From NCBI GenBank assembly GCA_963663525.2, contig CAXXHC010000004.1:124001-188000 (forward strand): a stretch of DNA of 64,000 nucleotides, written 5' to 3'. This stretch comes from G963663525 sp963663525. GTDB taxonomy: Bacteria > Myxococcota_A > SURF-8 > G963663525. The position numbers and the translations under genes were made by a program. Below, in pieces: positions 16,523 to 24,993 of this stretch; positions within the stretch are counted from its first letter, which is position 1; every line of letters starts with the position of its first letter. Below the pieces are notes generated by a model. That model did no database searches and had not been told where the DNA came from. It saw nothing but the letters and a program-made list of their open reading frames with translations.

Positions 16523-17545
16523 CTATTCGTCCTGACACGCGCCGAATCTCCGTAAAATATCCTCGGCGGCGAGCGTGGGGGTAAGCCGGTCCTGGAGTAC
16601 GAGTTCTTCCAGTTCTTTCAGGTGGTTACGGACGTCGGGGTGGTTTTTTAACGCGGTCATCAGGCGTTGCTCGACCGTCGTCCACATCCATTCGAGCCGC
16701 TGTCGGGAGCGTTTTTGCTCCCATTCTCCGCATTTTTCCAGCGTCTCGCGGTGTTCCAGAATCAGCCGCCACAATTCGTCCAGGCCCTCGCCGGTCAGGC
16801 CGCTGCACGTGGCGACCGGCGGTTTCCAGTGGCGGCTGGGCGAACGGGCGTATTTGAGCGCCGCCATGTATTCCTGACGAGCAAGCAATGCTTTTTTGCG
16901 GTCGCCGTCGGCCTTGTTGACGACGATCAGGTCGGCCAGTTCGAGAATGCCACGCTTGATGCCCTGCAATTCGTCTCCCGCGCCGGGCAGCATCAGCACC
17001 ATGAAGACATCCACCATGCCCGCCACGACGGTTTCCGACTGCCCCACCCCCACGGTTTCGACGAGGACGACATCGTAACCCGCTGCCTCGCAAACGATGG
17101 AAGTTTCACGGGTTTTTCGTCCTACGCCTCCCAACTGTCCCCCGGAGGGAGACGGGCGGATGAAGGCGTTCGGGTCGGTGGCGAGGGTTTCCATGCGGGT
17201 CTTGTCGCCCAAAATGCTGCCGCCGCTGAGTCGGCTCGTGGGATCGACCGCCAGCACCGCGACACGGTGGCCTGCGGCGGTCAGGCGCTTGCCGAAAGTC
17301 TCGATCAGCGTGCTTTTGCCGACGCCCGGCACGCCGGTGATGCCGATGCGGTGGGCGTTTCCGGCACGGGGAAGAAGTCGCACCAGCAATTCCTGGGCGG
17401 TTTTCTGGTGGTCGGGTCGTTCGCTTTCCACAAGCGTGATTGCCCGCGCCAGCAAGGATTTGTCGCCGGAGAGCACGCCGCGCTCGTAGTCGTCGAGGGT
17501 CAGTCTTCGGCGCTTGGCCGGTTTTTTTGGGGTGGAAACGGACAT
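16523..17545 (-). CDS. meaB: Methylmalonyl-CoA mutase-associated GTPase MeaB (ArgK family)
   Basis: A 340-residue G3E-type P-loop GTPase that chaperones adenosylcobalamin-dependent acyl-CoA mutases and protects them from inactivation. Walker A is GVPGVGKST, followed by the family's VDPTSRLSGGSILGDKTRM, the switch region ETVGVGQSE, and the G4 motif VNKADGD. A C-terminal helical dimerisation arm completes the length. The ATG at 17545 is chosen because a transcription terminator lies just upstream, so the longer frame cannot be used from the preceding gene. No mutase subunit gene is in the window. Confidence 0.9.
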   Translation of the reverse strand: MSVSTPKKPAKRRRLTLDDYERGVLSGDKSLLARAITLVESERPDHQKTAQELLVRLLPRAGNAHRIGITGVPGVGKSTLIETFGKRLTAAGHRVAVLAVDPTSRLSGGSILGDKTRMETLATDPNAFIRPSPSGGQLGGVGRKTRETSIVCEAAGYDVVLVETVGVGQSETVVAGMVDVFMVLMLPGAGDELQGIKRGILELADLIVVNKADGDRKKALLARQEYMAALKYARSPSRHWKPPVATCSGLTGEGLDELWRLILEHRETLEKCGEWEQKRSRQRLEWMWTTVEQRLMTALKNHPDVRNHLKELEELVLQDRLTPTLAAEDILRRFGACQDE

Positions 17546-17566
17546 GTGCCTACTGGGTTGCGAAAC

Positions 17567-17598
17567 AAAAAAACGGTCCTTCCATATGGAAGGACCGT
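17567..17598 (-). terminator. Rho-independent terminator
   Basis: ACGGTCCTTCC, loop ATAT, GGAAGGACCGT, then seven T on the minus strand: a perfect 11-bp stem with U-tract 26 bp after the stop of the Cys-rich lipoprotein gene. Confidence 0.9.
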
Positions 17599-17623
17599 AG
17601 CGGAAACCCGTGGGGGTTGTCAA

Positions 17624-18358
17624 TCATTCGAGAATCAGGGGCGAGCATCCCCGGTCGGGATAGCAGGCTTCCTCGTAGGCCACGCAGTAGCCTTCGAGAC
17701 CGGCTTGGCAGCAGGCGCCGTTGTCGCCTTCCAGCGAAAGAATCTCCACGCCGTTGGATTTGCAACTGTGGAAACTGTAGGTGCAGCGGAGCCCTTCGGT
17801 GGTGATGCACTCCCCGTTGCGGCAGCCGCAGGGGCATTCGTACAGCATCTTGAACTGCCCGTCGCGGCAGATCCTCACGGTTTTTCCGTCGCTGGCGCAG
17901 GCCGTGGTGTGCTCGTCGCAGTTGTCCATCTGAGTGAGCAAGCAGCCCAGCGCTGCCGAACAGGTCGTCGAGGCTGGACAGTCCATTTTCTGATAGACTT
18001 CGCAGCATTCCTCGTCCACCTGGCGCTTGAGCGTCAGACGGTTTCCGTCGCAGGAATCCGGCATGTAGTGGCAGTAGTCGCTGATGTTCCAGCAGCGTCC
18101 CTTCTTGCAGGTGGGACAGCCGCAGATCTCGTGTTCCTGCCACTTTCCGTCCACGCAGCGCAACACTTTCTCGGCGTCTTCGGAGCACGTGAAACTGTTG
18201 TCGTCGCAGGCGGTTTCCTCCTCGGCGGCGGCTTCCTCGTCTCCGGCGGGTTGGGTATTGCCGCAGTCGCAGTCCTCCGATTCGCAGCAGCCTGCCGCGA
18301 AGGAAAGAAGCAGCACAAGAAGCATTCCGGCGAGGAAAATGGGATCGAACCGTTTCAT
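17624..18358 (-). CDS. Cys-rich lipoprotein
   Basis: A 244-residue exported protein: lipobox FAAGCC (Cys about 24), an acidic Glu/Ala linker, then roughly 30 Cys residues in four or five loosely repeated blocks of the form CxxDGxxxxxC...CxC...G.C (for example CASDGKTVRICRDGQFKMLYECPCGCRNGEC). The blocks resemble small disulfide-bonded modules common in surface proteins of this lineage. No catalytic motif. It follows the iron-sulfur oxidoreductase gene by 3 bp and ends at a strong terminator, so the two form an operon; a functional link is not evident. Confidence 0.75.
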   Translation of the reverse strand: MKRFDPIFLAGMLLVLLLSFAAGCCESEDCDCGNTQPAGDEEAAAEEETACDDNSFTCSEDAEKVLRCVDGKWQEHEICGCPTCKKGRCWNISDYCHYMPDSCDGNRLTLKRQVDEECCEVYQKMDCPASTTCSAALGCLLTQMDNCDEHTTACASDGKTVRICRDGQFKMLYECPCGCRNGECITTEGLRCTYSFHSCKSNGVEILSLEGDNGACCQAGLEGYCVAYEEACYPDRGCSPLILE

Positions 18359-18361
18359 CTA

Positions 18362-20467
18362 CTATTCCTTGACCACGAGAGCATCGGCGACGATTTCGAG
18401 CACGTCCTTGATTTTGACGTCTTCGTCGCGGTTGGCGTTTTTGCTGCCGTCGGTAATCATCGTCATACAGAAGGGGCAGGACACGCCGATCAGTTCGGGA
18501 TCGCCCGTGGTTTCCATAATTTCTTTGAAGCGCTTGTCGTTGACGCGGGGTTGCTCTTCTTCCATCCACATCCGGCCACCGCCCGCGCCGCAGCAGAAGG
18601 AACGCTTGTGGTGCAGGCTCGGATCGACCACTTTGCCGCCGCAGGCTTCGATCAACTGGCGCGGCTCGTTGTAAATGTCGTTGTAGCGGCCCATGAAGCA
18701 GCTATCGTGGTAGGCGATTTCGCCCAACGCCTTGCTGTCGATCTTGATCCGGCCCTCGTCCAGCAGCCTTTTGACGAGCACCTGGCCGTGAATCACCTCG
18801 TCGAAGGAGTACTGGAATTTCTCTTCCGTTTCCTCGTCCGTGACGATGATGTCGGCGTATTCGTTTTTCAGCGTATTGAAACAGTGGGGGCAGTTGGTGA
18901 CGATTTTCTTCACCCCGTACATTTTCATCGCGGTGAGGTTCATCTGCATCTGCATCTGGGCCAGATATTCGTTGCCGAGACGGCGGGCGGTGTCGCCGCT
19001 GCACTGTTCTTCTTCACCGAGCACGGCGAACTTGATTCCGGCCTCGTTCATGATCTTGCACAGGGCTTTCGTCACACGCACGGAGCGGTCGTCGAAACTG
19101 CCCATGCAGCCCACGAAGAACAGGTATTCGATCTCTTCCGGATTCTCCACCTCGGCGAAACGCTGGACGCCCAGGTCGGGGTTGTCGTCCACCCATTTGG
19201 CTCGCTGGTCGTAACCCAGGCCCCAGGGGTTCGAATTGCGTTCCAGACCCCGGAACATCTGCGCCAGCTCGTCGGGAATGTTGCCTTCGATCATGTTGAG
19301 ATAGCGGCGCATTTCGGTGATTTTCGACACCTGCTCGATCAGCACCGGGCAGCGCTCCTCGCAGTCGCGGCACATCGTGCAGGCCCAGATCGTCTCGGTG
19401 GACAGCGTGCCGCCGGTCATCGGCTCGCCTTCCCACTCTTTCTTCTCGCCGTCCGGTTTGTTGTTGGTTTCGAGCAGGTAGGCGGATTTGTCCATCAGGT
19501 GATGGCGGATGTCGTAATTCACCTGCCGCAGGCTCAGGGGTTTGTCGGTGCTCCAGGCCGGGCAGAAAGGCACGCAGCGTCCGCATTGAGTGCAGGTGTA
19601 GACGTCGAGCAGGGTCTTCCAGGTGAAGTGTTCCGGCTCGGCTACGCCGATCACCACTTCTTCCTCTTCCATCTTTTCGAACAGTTCTTCCAGATTGTCG
19701 ATGGACTTGATTTTTCCCGGAGGGTCCAGGCGTCCGAGGAAGATGTTGGGGATGGCCGTAAGTACGTGGAAGTGCTTGCCGAAGGGAAGATAGTTGAGGA
19801 AAATCAGGATCATAGCCGTGTGAATCCAGAAGTTGGCCTTCAGCCAGCCGTTGGCGGTTTCGGGGCTCATCAACTGGGCGGCGATGTAGGTGAGGGGCGC
19901 GGGGAAGACGGGCAGGCCGCCGTCGGTCATCGTCAGGTGCAAAAGAGCGCCTTCGATGAAGTAGTCCGTCAGCATCAGGCCGGAGATCCAGAACAGGATC
20001 ACCACCGGTTCCCAGACCACGATGTTTTGCATCCGCACGGGCTTGGAAATCATCCGGCGGTACATGAAGCCGAAGCAGGCGACGATCACGAACAAGGATA
20101 TGAAATCCTTGACGAAAGCGTACAGCATCCCGAGCGGCTGCTCCGGTCCCAGCACCCAGAGATGCCAGTGGTAGTCGCCGATCAGTCCCTGTCCGAACAG
20201 CATGATCGTACGCAGGGAAACGGTCATGAAACCGCCGAAAATCGCGATGTGCAGCAGGCCCGCCGAGACTTCATCGGGCATTTTGTACTGGCCGAAACCG
20301 TACTTGATCGCCAATAGAGCCCGCTTGGGCAGGTTGTCGAAGCGATTTTCGGGCTGAGCCAAAAGCAGCAGTTGGATGCGGCTGTACGCGACGTACAGAA
20401 ACGTGACGATGCCCACCAGGAACATCAAAATGAAAGCAATCCATTCTCCCGTCGAAATCTCCGGCAT
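18362..20467 (-). CDS. Membrane iron-sulfur oxidoreductase, HdrD/GlpC-like (candidate ETF:quinone oxidoreductase)
   Basis: A 701-residue fusion. Residues 1-280 form a multi-helix membrane domain like NarI/HdrE cytochrome b subunits. Two [4Fe-4S] motifs follow, CTQCGRCVPFCPA (about 290) and CTMCRDCEERCPV (about 362). Two CCG domains come next, starting at GCMGSFDD (about 454) and HDSCFMGRYND (about 586, with FCCGAGGGRMWMEE). This order matches the membrane HdrD-type proteins proposed to pass electrons from electron-transfer flavoprotein to menaquinone in fatty-acid and aromatic degraders. etfAB is not in the window, so the partner is inferred. GAGG lies 6 bp before the ATG at 20467; the longer frame is not used. 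Confidence 0.8.
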   Translation of the reverse strand: MPEISTGEWIAFILMFLVGIVTFLYVAYSRIQLLLLAQPENRFDNLPKRALLAIKYGFGQYKMPDEVSAGLLHIAIFGGFMTVSLRTIMLFGQGLIGDYHWHLWVLGPEQPLGMLYAFVKDFISLFVIVACFGFMYRRMISKPVRMQNIVVWEPVVILFWISGLMLTDYFIEGALLHLTMTDGGLPVFPAPLTYIAAQLMSPETANGWLKANFWIHTAMILIFLNYLPFGKHFHVLTAIPNIFLGRLDPPGKIKSIDNLEELFEKMEEEEVVIGVAEPEHFTWKTLLDVYTCTQCGRCVPFCPAWSTDKPLSLRQVNYDIRHHLMDKSAYLLETNNKPDGEKKEWEGEPMTGGTLSTETIWACTMCRDCEERCPVLIEQVSKITEMRRYLNMIEGNIPDELAQMFRGLERNSNPWGLGYDQRAKWVDDNPDLGVQRFAEVENPEEIEYLFFVGCMGSFDDRSVRVTKALCKIMNEAGIKFAVLGEEEQCSGDTARRLGNEYLAQMQMQMNLTAMKMYGVKKIVTNCPHCFNTLKNEYADIIVTDEETEEKFQYSFDEVIHGQVLVKRLLDEGRIKIDSKALGEIAYHDSCFMGRYNDIYNEPRQLIEACGGKVVDPSLHHKRSFCCGAGGGRMWMEEEQPRVNDKRFKEIMETTGDPELIGVSCPFCMTMITDGSKNANRDEDVKIKDVLEIVADALVVKE

Positions 20468-20581
20468 TGTTGACCTCGCTCGTGATTTTTTCCATGCATC
20501 GGGCCTGTCGGCGGCCCACCGAACCGATGGACATACATAACAGAGAGCCCCCGTTTGAGGCAAGTTATTTCCATGGGACGG

Positions 20582-20772
20582 ACGGGAAGGGGGTGCATCA
20601 AAAAAATTGTCACTTTGCAAAAAAAACCGCTCTTGGCGAGTGATTTGCGAAGCAAATCGTATCGAGCCATCTCATTTACTCCTCGATACACCGCCCTTAC
20701 GGGCGGCACTCGGAGTGAGCGGTATGCAATTTTAGTGAAATGACAATATCCTGTGATGCACCCACGGGAAGG
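20582..20772. mobile_element. MITE-like element T2a carrying hairpin module A, 9-bp target duplication
   Basis: Element 20591-20763 (173 bp) has inverted ends GGGTGCATCA with further TTGTCA matches inside. It is flanked exactly by ACGGGAAGG (20582-20590 and 20764-20772). Its interior is module A (20639-20720). The same ends, with a different interior, are found at 24440-24641. Confidence 0.85.
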
Positions 20773-20953
20773 GACGAATTCTTCCGCGCGAAGCCGGATC
20801 GGGAAAGGAAAAGTGAAATTCGCAGAAAAATCGGGGTGTTGTGGCGCTTTTCTTTGGCGTTCTCGCTCTCCGGCTCATAGATCGTGCATGGATGGAACCT
20901 TGCAGACTATTGCACTGCACGATTCGTGCCTTATTTTTTAACTGAATGAGGTA

Positions 20954-21042
20954 CGAAGGAGGACGATCCTTCGAGACGGCAGCCCGGAGGCGGGCAAGTA
21001 GCCGTTATGATTTGTGAAAAAGGATTTTTCTCATGAGAGGGA
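20954..21042 (+). promoter_or_regulatory. clpB leader with three hairpins; last one may be a fourU-like RNA thermometer
   Basis: Hairpin 1: CGAAGGA/TCCTTCG (20954-20973). Hairpin 2: ACGGC/GCCGT enclosing GCCCG/CGGGC (20976-21005). Hairpin 3: UUUUUCU (21025-21031), loop CAUG, AGAGGGA (21036-21042), which pairs the whole Shine-Dalgarno sequence of clpB with a run of U through A-U, one G-C and three G-U pairs. A weak U-rich stem over the ribosome site of a heat-shock gene is the known layout of fourU/ROSE thermometers. No CIRCE operator was seen. Confidence 0.5.
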
Positions 21043-21049
21043 ACGACGC

Positions 21050-23656
21050 ATGGACCTGAACCGATGTACCGTAAAATGCCAGGAAGCGCTTCAGGAGGCA
21101 CAGACCAAGGCCATCGTGTTCCAGCATCAGGAAGTCGATGGCGAACATTTCCTTTCCGCCCTCGTGGAACAGTCCGACGGGCTGGTTCCGCGATTGCTGC
21201 AACGCATGGACGTGCCGCCGGAGATTTTCAAGGAACGCCTCGACCGGATTCTAGGAGACAAGCCGCGTGTGAGCGGTCCCGGAACGGAGCCGGGAAAGGT
21301 GTATATCACCCAGCGGCTGAACAAGTTGCTGATCCAGGCCGAAAATGAGGCGAAAAAGCTGAAGGACGAGTATATTTCCGTCGAACACGTCCTCTTGGCG
21401 TTCGTGGATGAAGGGGAGGGCAGTCCGGCGGGAAAACTGCTGCGGGAATTTCGCATCACTCGCGATGTGTTGTTGAAAACGCTGCAATCCATTCGCGGGC
21501 ATCAGCGCGTCACCAGCGCCGACCCGGAGGGCACCTACGAGGCATTGCGCAAGTACGGTCGCGATCTGGTGGAAGAGGCCCGATCCGGCAAGCTCGATCC
21601 GGTGATTGGACGCGACGACGAAATCCGCCGAACCGTGCGGATTCTTTCGAGAAAAACGAAAAACAACCCGGTGCTGATCGGCGATCCCGGCGTGGGAAAA
21701 ACCGCCATCGTGGAGGGTCTGGCCCACCGCATCGTGCGTCAGGACGTGCCGGAGGGACTCAAGGACAAGACCATCTTTGCGCTGGATATGGGTTCGCTGG
21801 TGGCCGGGGCGAAATATCGTGGCGAATTCGAGGAGCGCCTGAAAGCGATTTTGCAGGAAATCCGGGAGTCTCAGGGGCGCATCCTGCTGTTCATCGACGA
21901 GTTGCATACGATCGTCGGTGCCGGCAAAACCGAAGGCTCGATGGACGCGGGGAACATGCTCAAACCCATGCTCGCCAGGGGAGAGTTGCATTGTCTCGGT
22001 GCCACGACGCTGGACGAGTACCGGAAGTACATCGAAAAAGACAAGGCGCTGGAGCGGCGATTTCAGCCGGTGGTGGTGGAGGAACCCTCCGTGGAGGACA
22101 CCATTTCCATCTTGCGGGGACTCAAGGAACGTTACGAAGTGCATCACGGCGTGCGTATTCAGGACAGTGCCCTGGTTGGGGCGGCAGTGTTGTCCAACCG
22201 CTACGTCAACGACCGTTTCCTGCCGGACAAAGCCATCGACCTTATCGACGAAGCCTGTGCGACGATCCGCACGGAAATCGACTCCATGCCTACACAACTG
22301 GACGGCGTGTCGCGCAGAATCATGCAATTGGAAATCGAGGAGGCGGCCCTTAAAAAGGAACGGGACCGCGCCAGCAAGGAGCGCCTGGAGAACCTGAAAA
22401 AAGAGCTTGCGAACCTGTGCGAGGAAGCCGACGCCATGCGCGCTCAGTGGGAAACCGAGAAGCAGGCCATCAAGAAAGTGCAGGCGATTCGGGAGGAAAT
22501 GGAGAAAGTCCGGCACGAGATCGAAATCGCCGAACGCGATTACAACCTCAACCGCGCGGCGGAGTTGCGACACGGAAAGCTGCCGGAACTGGAGGAGCGT
22601 CTCGCGGCGGAAGAGGAAAACATCGCGAAGAACGAGGCCGGGGAGCGGCTGCTCAAGGAAGAGGTCACGGAGGAGGAAATCGCCCAGACGGTTTCCCGCT
22701 GGACCGGCATTCCCGTATCTCGGCTGATGGAAGGAGAGCGGCAAAAAATCCTGCGTCTCGACGAGATCCTGCACGAGCGCGTGATCGGCCAGGACGAGGC
22801 GGTGCGTCTTGTCGCCGATGCCGTGATCCGCGCCCGGTCCGGCATCAAAGATCCCCGGCGGCCCATCGGTACCTTCATTTTCCTCGGTCCCACCGGCGTG
22901 GGCAAGACGGAGTTGGCCAAGACTCTGGCGCAGTCGCTGTTCGATTCCGAGGACAACATGGTGCGCATCGACATGAGCGAGTACATGGAAAAACATTCCG
23001 TGGCCCGGCTGCTCGGCGCGCCTCCCGGATATGTGGGTTTCGAGGAAGGCGGCCAGCTTACCGAGGCGGTGCGTCGCAAGCCGTACAGCGTGATCCTCTT
23101 CGACGAGATCGAAAAGGCCCACCACGACGTGTTTAACGTCCTGCTTCAGATTTTCGACGATGGCCGGTTGACGGACGGTCAGGGGCGGACGGTGGATTTC
23201 AAGAATACGGTGGTCATCATGACCAGCAACATCGGCTCCCACGCCCTTCTCGAAGGTATCGACGGAAGCGGGGAAATTCGCGAGGATATTACGGACCGCG
23301 TGATGGGCGAATTGCGGGGTCATTTCCGACCGGAATTTCTCAACCGGGTGGACGACATCGTGCTGTTCAAGCCCCTGACGCTCGATGAAGTCGAGCGGAT
23401 CGTGGGCCTGTTGACCGAGGATCTTTCCAAGAGGCTACAGGAACGCCGCATCCGTGTGGACATCGACGAAAAAGCGCGGCGTTTCATGGCCGAAGCGGGA
23501 TACGATCCCGTTTACGGCGCGCGCCCGTTGCGCCGCTACCTGCAAAGGGAGTTGGAAACCCGCATCGGGCGGGCGCTGATTTCCGGGGATGTGGGGGATG
23601 GCGCGACACTGCGGGTATTCGTGGACCACGGGGAGTTGGCGATTTCCTATAAGTAA
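21050..23656 (+). CDS. clpB: ATP-dependent disaggregase ClpB
   Basis: An 868-residue Hsp100 chaperone that, with DnaK, pulls proteins out of heat-induced aggregates. It has the N-terminal Clp repeat domain (1-145), a first AAA+ module with Walker A GDPGVGKT (about 212) and FIDELHTIVGAG, a coiled-coil middle domain (about 400-530), and a second AAA+ module with GPTGVGKT (about 612) and SVILFDEIEKAH. There is no IGF/IGL ClpP-binding loop evident, which fits ClpB rather than ClpA. The start at 21050 has AGAGGG 8 bp upstream. See the leader entry for possible thermal control. Confidence 0.96.
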   Translation: MDLNRCTVKCQEALQEAQTKAIVFQHQEVDGEHFLSALVEQSDGLVPRLLQRMDVPPEIFKERLDRILGDKPRVSGPGTEPGKVYITQRLNKLLIQAENEAKKLKDEYISVEHVLLAFVDEGEGSPAGKLLREFRITRDVLLKTLQSIRGHQRVTSADPEGTYEALRKYGRDLVEEARSGKLDPVIGRDDEIRRTVRILSRKTKNNPVLIGDPGVGKTAIVEGLAHRIVRQDVPEGLKDKTIFALDMGSLVAGAKYRGEFEERLKAILQEIRESQGRILLFIDELHTIVGAGKTEGSMDAGNMLKPMLARGELHCLGATTLDEYRKYIEKDKALERRFQPVVVEEPSVEDTISILRGLKERYEVHHGVRIQDSALVGAAVLSNRYVNDRFLPDKAIDLIDEACATIRTEIDSMPTQLDGVSRRIMQLEIEEAALKKERDRASKERLENLKKELANLCEEADAMRAQWETEKQAIKKVQAIREEMEKVRHEIEIAERDYNLNRAAELRHGKLPELEERLAAEEENIAKNEAGERLLKEEVTEEEIAQTVSRWTGIPVSRLMEGERQKILRLDEILHERVIGQDEAVRLVADAVIRARSGIKDPRRPIGTFIFLGPTGVGKTELAKTLAQSLFDSEDNMVRIDMSEYMEKHSVARLLGAPPGYVGFEEGGQLTEAVRRKPYSVILFDEIEKAHHDVFNVLLQIFDDGRLTDGQGRTVDFKNTVVIMTSNIGSHALLEGIDGSGEIREDITDRVMGELRGHFRPEFLNRVDDIVLFKPLTLDEVERIVGLLTEDLSKRLQERRIRVDIDEKARRFMAEAGYDPVYGARPLRRYLQRELETRIGRALISGDVGDGATLRVFVDHGELAISYK

Positions 23657-23693
23657 TAGGAAGATTGGGAAAAAGCCTGTTTCGAAAAAGAAA

Positions 23694-23726
23694 ACGCCCG
23701 TCGGCGGAAATCCTGCCGACGGGCGT
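23694..23726. terminator. Bidirectional terminator between clpB and the convergent barrel gene
   Basis: ACGCCCGTCGGC and GCCGACGGGCGT form a 12-bp stem with a 9-base loop. On the minus strand it is followed by TTTTCTTTTTC; on the plus strand the U-tract is weak. It lies between two convergent genes. Confidence 0.8.
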
Positions 23727-23748
23727 TGGTTTATCATGAAAAAAGCGT

Positions 23749-24312
23749 TTAAAACCAGAAACTTACGCCTCCCACTAGGTTGATGAACTGCGGGTTGCCT
23801 TCGCCGGTGGAGACGAGGATCTTGTACTGCGACTGAAGGAAGAGATCGATGTTGGGAAAGGCGCGATAGCCGAAGCCGAACAGTCCGCCGAAGTGTGGAA
23901 GAATCACGTTGTCCGGCTTGAATTTGCCGTTGGACATACCCAGGGTTGCGGCGAAATACACGCGCCAGTAATCCACGGGCACCACGAACTTGAAGTTCAT
24001 CGAAAGATCGGTGATGCCGGTGATCTCATACGCCGATTGGGTCGCGGTGGGTTTTTGATCGCGCACGAGGCGGTACAGGTTGGCCTGAGGTGTGACGTAA
24101 AACGTGGAAATAATTGGAATATCGACGAAAAAGCCCCAGGATTCGGTGATCTCGTAACGGCTGTGCAGCGGAAATTGCGCGCCTGCGTAAGCACTGACTC
24201 CGGCCTGGCGTTCGGATACCGGGCGCTCGTCGGGAACATCGCCCGCCCAGGCGATCCAAGGGATAAAGAGGCAAAAAGCCACGATCCACCCGGTTTTCAT
24301 CAAGCGCTTCAT
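23749..24312 (-). CDS. Outer-membrane beta-barrel protein
   Basis: A 187-residue exported protein with signal peptide (cleavage after AWA, about residue 22), then strands alternating polar and hydrophobic residues with many Tyr, Phe and Gly, ending GGVSFWF with the C-terminal Phe expected for a barrel. It resembles the A+T-rich barrel gene at 11737 in layout (Phe end, FIVPVAKNL/FVVPVDYWRVYF segments), so they may be distant paralogues. Substrate or role unknown. The ATG at 24312 is preferred over the in-frame GTG at 24315, because GGAA is then 8 bp upstream. Confidence 0.65.
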   Translation of the reverse strand: MKRLMKTGWIVAFCLFIPWIAWAGDVPDERPVSERQAGVSAYAGAQFPLHSRYEITESWGFFVDIPIISTFYVTPQANLYRLVRDQKPTATQSAYEITGITDLSMNFKFVVPVDYWRVYFAATLGMSNGKFKPDNVILPHFGGLFGFGYRAFPNIDLFLQSQYKILVSTGEGNPQFINLVGGVSFWF

Positions 24313-24428
24313 CACTCGCGTTCCTTTCGGTCTTTCCCGGACGACGTTCGCACGGGATTCGTTGATTCGGCTAATAATCCACTGAAAATATTTTAAGCCA
24401 TTTGTCGGTCAAAGTCAAACCAACTTCG

Positions 24429-24652
24429 GTTTTCGTTCGGGGTGCATCACAAAATGTAGCGAATAGGCCCAATGATATTGAAGCATTCATTCATTTGGTT
24501 GTAGCGGCGAGGCGTAAGCCCGCCGAAAAGGGAGATTGGGGGCTTAAAAGCAACTTTCAAAAGGCAAAAACGGCGTGCTTACACCTCGCCGCTACGAAAA
24601 AAGAGGATTTTACGAAAGTCGCTATATTTTGTGATGCACCCGTTTTCGTTCG
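24429..24652. mobile_element. MITE-like element T2b carrying hairpin module B, 11-bp target duplication
   Basis: Element 24440-24641 (202 bp) has ends GGGTGCATCACAAAAT with about 23 matched bases. It is flanked by GTTTTCGTTCG on both sides (24429-24439 and 24642-24652). The interior has the module B arms also seen at 13842-13903. The last base of the right duplication is the first G of the next element. Confidence 0.85.
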
Positions 24653-24815
24653 GGTGTGAATTTTTTTGTAGGAAAAATCGTAGGTCGGGTGATTTCACCC
24701 GACAAAAGGGGCTGTTTTCGAAAATTGTCGGGTGAAATCACCCGACCTTAAAAATCCATGTTTTTCTGAGAAAATAGCGATTTTCCCTACATTTTAAATC
24801 ATGCCCTTTTCGTTC
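24643..24815. mobile_element. MITE-like element T3 carrying a module D hairpin, 9-bp target duplication
   Basis: Element 24652-24806 (155 bp) has 29-bp ungapped inverted ends starting GGG(T/C)(G/A)TGA and closing with TGTAGG(A/G)AAAATCG. It is flanked exactly by TTTTCGTTC (24643-24651 and 24807-24815). The interior is a GTCGGGTGA/TCACCCGAC hairpin pair. It sits directly beside T2b on the same target word. Confidence 0.85.
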
Positions 24816-24993
24816 CTGGATGGAAATGCACCAGCCGGAAGCCCTTTCGCGTCAAAACGTCAAAACTCGTGCATCTTCGCGAAATATCACGCCCTACACT
24901 GGCGTTTGCCCCGCGATTGGTGTAAAAAGAACATGGGTAATGAGTGTAATCGGGGGGATGGCAGGCATTCACGAGGAAAGCCGAGGCAGAGGG

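Noticed and set aside
16667..20317. A 1216-codon open frame on the plus strand
   Set aside because: It is antisense to meaB, the Cys-rich lipoprotein and the iron-sulfur oxidoreductase, which all have clear family motifs. Its own product has low-complexity Val/His/Ala composition typical of a shadow frame.
20954..20973. Guanidine-II (mini-ykkC) riboswitch before clpB
   Set aside because: The first hairpin loop contains ACGA, but the second hairpin loop is GAGG rather than ACGR, and the gene is a chaperone rather than an exporter.
24816..24993. T-box or attenuator leader for pheST
   Set aside because: No T-box sequence, specifier loop or Phe-rich leader peptide with a following terminator could be seen.
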